DNA of 50,278 bases, taken from contig JAFLUN010000004.1 in the NCBI GenBank assembly GCA_022508785.1, positions 4,034 through 54,311 on the forward strand. Direction: 5' to 3'. A program made the translations under genes and the position numbers. Below, piece after piece: positions 46,730-50,278 of this stretch. The notes beneath the pieces were generated by a model. The model did no database searches and had not been told where the DNA came from. It was given only the letters and a program-made list of their open reading frames with translations. The DNA is from Oscillospiraceae bacterium. Its GTDB lineage: Bacteria > Bacillota > Clostridia > Oscillospirales > Acutalibacteraceae. Numbering within the stretch: position 1 is the stretch's first letter; each line of letters opens with the position of its first letter.

Positions 46730-47962
46730 ATTATGATACGAAAGCTTAAAATAAAATTTATAGTTTTATCTACGATTTCCATTTTTTTGCTTCTCTTGAC
46801 CGTTGTATTCGGAATGAATGTGCTCAATTATAATTCAGTCGTCAGAGAGGCTGATAATACCTTGTCACTGCTTTCACAGAACAAAGGCGTTTTTCCCGAC
46901 TTTGAAGGCAACAGGGGTGACCGCCTTCCGCCTCATATGTCCCCTGAGTTACCCTTTGAATCAAGGTATTTTTCCGTTCTCTTTAATGACAGCGGTGAGG
47001 TTATGTGGGTAGATACCGGCAAAATTTTCTCGGTAGATGCTGACAGCGCCGTTGAATATGCCAATAGCGTTATGGAAAAGGACAGCGAACGGGGATTTAT
47101 CGGAGAGTTTAGGTATACACGCACGGCTGAGGGCGACGGTGTGCGAGTTACTTTTCTTGACTGCGGTCGGCAGTTAAACTCTTATTACAGATTTTTAATA
47201 ATAAGCATTATTATGGCTTTGGCAGGATTTATAATCGTCTTTTTGGTAATTTCATTCTTCTCGGGTAAATTTATCCGCCCAATTTCGGAAAGCTATGAAA
47301 AGCAGAAGCGGTTTATTACGGATGCAGGACACGAAATAAAAACGCCTTTAACCATTATCAATGCCAATGTTGATGTTTTGGAAATGGATATGGGCAAAAA
47401 TGAATGTTTAGAGGACATTCGTCAGCAGGCGGAACGCCTTACTGTTCTTACAAATGATTTGGTATATTTGGCACGCATGGAAGAGGCGGAAAACACTCTT
47501 CAAATGATTGAATTTCCCGTTTCCGAGGTAGTGTCAGAGACGGCAGAGCCCTTTAAGACGCTTTCCGCAACGCAAGGCAAGGAATTTATATGTAATGTTC
47601 AGCCGATGCTGTCTATGCGCGGAAATTACAAGGCGATTCAGCAGTTGGTGTCAATCCTTATGGACAACGCTTTGAAATATTCCCCCTCAGGCGGAACGGT
47701 GGCGCTTGATTTCGCACGGCAAAACAAAAATCTTGTTTTAACGGTATCTAATACGACGGATTCTGTAATTACAGCCGAAAATCTTAATCATATATTTGAT
47801 AGGTTTTACCGAACCGACCCCTCCCGCAATTCAGAAACAGGCGGTCACGGCATAGGGCTTTCGGTAGCAAAGGCTATAGTTACGGCACACGGCGGTAAAA
47901 TCAGCGCTTCTGTTAAGGACGGAAACGCCTTCCAAATCACCGCAGTATTGCCTGTTCAATAA
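46721..47962 (+). CDS. Sensor histidine kinase
   Basis: Two TMs, DAGHEIKTPLTIINANVDVLEMD (H box), DNALKYSPSGG (N box), GGHGIGLSVAKAIVTAHGG (G box). Confidence 0.93.
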   Translation: MVIIMIRKLKIKFIVLSTISIFLLLLTVVFGMNVLNYNSVVREADNTLSLLSQNKGVFPDFEGNRGDRLPPHMSPELPFESRYFSVLFNDSGEVMWVDTGKIFSVDADSAVEYANSVMEKDSERGFIGEFRYTRTAEGDGVRVTFLDCGRQLNSYYRFLIISIIMALAGFIIVFLVISFFSGKFIRPISESYEKQKRFITDAGHEIKTPLTIINANVDVLEMDMGKNECLEDIRQQAERLTVLTNDLVYLARMEEAENTLQMIEFPVSEVVSETAEPFKTLSATQGKEFICNVQPMLSMRGNYKAIQQLVSILMDNALKYSPSGGTVALDFARQNKNLVLTVSNTTDSVITAENLNHIFDRFYRTDPSRNSETGGHGIGLSVAKAIVTAHGGKISASVKDGNAFQITAVLPVQ

Positions 47963-47984
47963 AACGAATAATATTATACAAAAA

Positions 47985-48027
47985 GAGCATAGTTTGTTGA
48001 TACAAACTATGCTCAATGTTTTTTTAA
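47985..48027 (+). terminator. Terminator after the histidine kinase
   Basis: GAGCATAGTTTGT-TGAT-ACAAACTATGCTC-AATGTTTTTTT; arms also suitable for the opposite gene. Confidence 0.85.
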
Positions 48028-48092
48028 CAAATATTATTCCAATAAAATACGGAAAAATAGATAGAAAACCAACATATAGATGAAATCGCTAT

Positions 48093-50009
48093 TTAATCAT
48101 CTATACTCAACACTTCTAAAAGTAAATCTTCATTCCAATCTCGAAGAATGTGTTTTGTAAAGAGCCGTTGAAGTTGATTCATTCGATTAGAGAATGGATA
48201 TATGCTGTTTTTAACATCAATCCGAATCATATCGCTCATTATGTTAATATTGTTAGATAGTGTAGATAGTTCTTGCGAAGAACACAAATGTTTTCTGTAC
48301 GATTCGACCAATTCGGGGCAATTGGCATCCAATAATCCCGCTAAATCATTGTATTCTTGTATAATGCCAAACATGGGAGAAAAATAATATGTAATCTTTT
48401 TATCAAAAGGATTCAGTGAGACATGGTTGAAGAAATCAACATCAATAATAGCTCCATGTATGCGACCGCTTCCACCAAAAGATTTTATTGCACTTGATAT
48501 TTTCTCCTGCGCCGCCCTATATGGTTCAAGTCGCTGGATGTAAATGTTGATCATTCGCAGAAAATCATTTTGAAATTTTGTAATATCTGTGCATTTACTG
48601 ACAGTTCGAATACTTCCGCCAATACAGATGTAAGTTGCCTTTCGACCAATAAGAAAAAATCCATAATACCCTTTTTCTTTAATCACATATAAACGAGCAC
48701 CATACTGCTCAATTTGGTGTTTAATCGTACCACAACCCTTTATCCATTCATCTGTGAACGAGTAAAACTGCATATATTCCCTAGTAGTTGTCTCATATAC
48801 GCCATCAGGCAAAGAAGCATATGGGTTGAAGTCTTTGTGCAGAAGTGCTTTCTTAAAAATAATCTTTTTATTTTTATAGCCAATCTGATTGTCTGAAATA
48901 ATCTGAGCATTATTTTCATCAATCAAATATCTTATATTTCTATGGGTGTGTCCTGAAAAATACGCACAGTTGCAATCCTCTACTGGCTTAGATTTCCAAT
49001 CCATCAAAGGATTATGTGTCAAGACTATCAGATAGCATTGTTTTTTCTTTGCTATCTGGATAGCATTCTCATACTCTTTCATCCACTTTTTAGTTTCTTC
49101 AATTTCCTCTTGTCTCGTCAAAGCACCTTGATAAATTCCATCATCAGCATTAAACTGTAAGTTCTGACCTGCGAATCCAACACCACCAACAATTACTGCA
49201 TTATGGTAAAAACTCATTTGACTGTCATATAGCTCCGAATCCTCTTGAATGTCCTTTGCAGGAAATTGGCTTCCATAGAGCCATTGAGCCTTATTATTGT
49301 GAAGAAAACAGATACCAAGTCGGCAAAATAACTCACGATAAGCATTTACACATGAAACAACGGAATCAAAATCCCAAAATTCATGATTTCCTAATATAGC
49401 ATAAATACTACGTTTTTTGATTGTACGGCTATTCTGTCGCCTATGATATTCCTTTATATTATATTCCAAATATGATATGTCTTTTTTTAGTTCGATTATA
49501 TCTTCTGGAAAATCAGTATTGGCACACTCATTAGGGTGTGCTTCCATCCACTTATCTACTGCATATTTTCGCTCCTCTAAATCCGCAACTATGCTTTCAT
49601 ATTTCAACTTTGCCAGATAATCCCAATGTTCAACAAACTCCTTAAAAAACATCTCTGCAATTGGAAATGACGAAGATATATCTCCACCAAAGAGAACGAT
49701 GGGATTCTTAAACATATTGACATCAATAAGAAAATCACCTTCAAACAATCCATGCACAATTGAGTGGATATATGTTACAACATCTTCATCAGTAGCACCA
49801 TTTGGAAAAGCATATAGTATATGATGAACTAAATGAATATCACTTATGTAATATATAGTACTATCAAACCTACTAAAAGATTCTGTGTTTTCTATGGTAG
49901 CAAGTGTTAATGAATTGTTTTCATTTTCAATCAATGATGAGTAAGATCCCTGTTCATTTGAAATTGATAATGATTTTGAAAATTGAAGACACTTATCATA
50001 CAAATCCAT
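48093..50009 (-). CDS. Large calcineurin-like metallophosphoesterase with C-terminal domain of unknown function
   Basis: YISDIHLVHH, IVLFGGDIS, YAILGNHEFWD, IVLTHNPLMD, YFSGHTHRN. Start moved to MDLYDKC after GAGGTGAG. Confidence 0.8.
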   Translation of the reverse strand: MDLYDKCLQFSKSLSISNEQGSYSSLIENENNSLTLATIENTESFSRFDSTIYYISDIHLVHHILYAFPNGATDEDVVTYIHSIVHGLFEGDFLIDVNMFKNPIVLFGGDISSSFPIAEMFFKEFVEHWDYLAKLKYESIVADLEERKYAVDKWMEAHPNECANTDFPEDIIELKKDISYLEYNIKEYHRRQNSRTIKKRSIYAILGNHEFWDFDSVVSCVNAYRELFCRLGICFLHNNKAQWLYGSQFPAKDIQEDSELYDSQMSFYHNAVIVGGVGFAGQNLQFNADDGIYQGALTRQEEIEETKKWMKEYENAIQIAKKKQCYLIVLTHNPLMDWKSKPVEDCNCAYFSGHTHRNIRYLIDENNAQIISDNQIGYKNKKIIFKKALLHKDFNPYASLPDGVYETTTREYMQFYSFTDEWIKGCGTIKHQIEQYGARLYVIKEKGYYGFFLIGRKATYICIGGSIRTVSKCTDITKFQNDFLRMINIYIQRLEPYRAAQEKISSAIKSFGGSGRIHGAIIDVDFFNHVSLNPFDKKITYYFSPMFGIIQEYNDLAGLLDANCPELVESYRKHLCSSQELSTLSNNINIMSDMIRIDVKNSIYPFSNRMNQLQRLFTKHILRDWNEDLLLEVLSIDD

Positions 50010-50051
50010 ACAACTCACCTCTTTGTCCACATTATTAACAAGATGCATGAC

Positions 50052-50087
50052 AATATTGTATCAAAACAAAAGTAAAATGTCTATAAA
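50052..50087 (-). promoter_or_regulatory. Promoter of the metallophosphoesterase gene
   Basis: Minus strand TAGACA-17 bp-TACAAT. Confidence 0.65.
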
Positions 50088-50190
50088 CATCTATAAATTA
50101 AAATAAGCAAAATACCCTTGTCACTATTACCTTGTTACTTTCAAAAGTTGACCAAAATAGAAAGTGAAAATTTAACAGTGAATAATTAAG

Positions 50191-50228
50191 AAAAAACGAC
50201 AAGTCTCTCACAAGTCTTGTCGTTTTTT
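50191..50228 (-). terminator. Terminator after tRNA-Tyr
   Basis: Minus strand AAAAAACGACAAG-loop-CTTGTCGTTTTTT. Confidence 0.8.
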
Positions 50229-50278
50229 GGTGGGCAGGGGTGGATTCGAACCACCGAAGTCGTCGACGGCAGATTTAC
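50228..50278 (-). tRNA. tRNA-Tyr (GUA), 3' part only, with encoded CCA
   Basis: Minus strand GTAAATCTGCCGTCGACGACTTCGGTGGTTCGAATCCACCCCTGCCCACCA: GUA anticodon, long variable arm, T-arm GGTTCGAATCC, CCA; matches bacterial tRNA-Tyr layout. 5' half lies outside the window. Confidence 0.9.

Noticed and set aside
50228-50278. tRNA-Tyr as an integration (att) site for an element carrying the metallophosphoesterase
   Set aside because: I found no second copy of the tRNA 3' end inside the window and no integrase; would need sequence beyond the window edge.

Overview
The window is a mostly minus-strand stretch of a low-GC Firmicutes (Clostridia-type) chromosome. Reading up from coordinate 1 it holds: (i) a division and peptidoglycan-remodelling block (ctpA-like protease, M23/EnvC-like hydrolase, ftsX, ftsE); (ii) housekeeping genes (CdaR-like regulator, rsuA-type pseudouridine synthase, coaD, rsmD, uvrC, ptsH, trmD-rimM-khpA-rpsP-ffh-ylxM, mutS2, recO, era, dgkA, ybeY, phoH, yqfD, yqfC); (iii) plus-strand ylbJ and a small Cys protein; (iv) a dcw cluster (mraZ to ftsZ) without murD or ftsA; (v) pncB-ppa; (vi) an accessory block with a Cthe_2159-like lipoprotein, a DUF4956 membrane protein, a VTC/polyphosphate-polymerase-like protein and a divergent two-component system; (vii) a single metallophosphoesterase gene next to a truncated tRNA-Tyr. 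The best candidates for a second look are a ~276-bp TA-flanked MITE-like element inserted in the ybeY stop codon, a strongly structured response-regulator/kinase spacer that could hide the kinase start site, the VTC/DUF4956/beta-helix operon, and two nearly identical 36-bp promoter regions in front of pncB and the metallophosphoesterase. All calls come from reading the sequence and recognising motifs; no database search was run.
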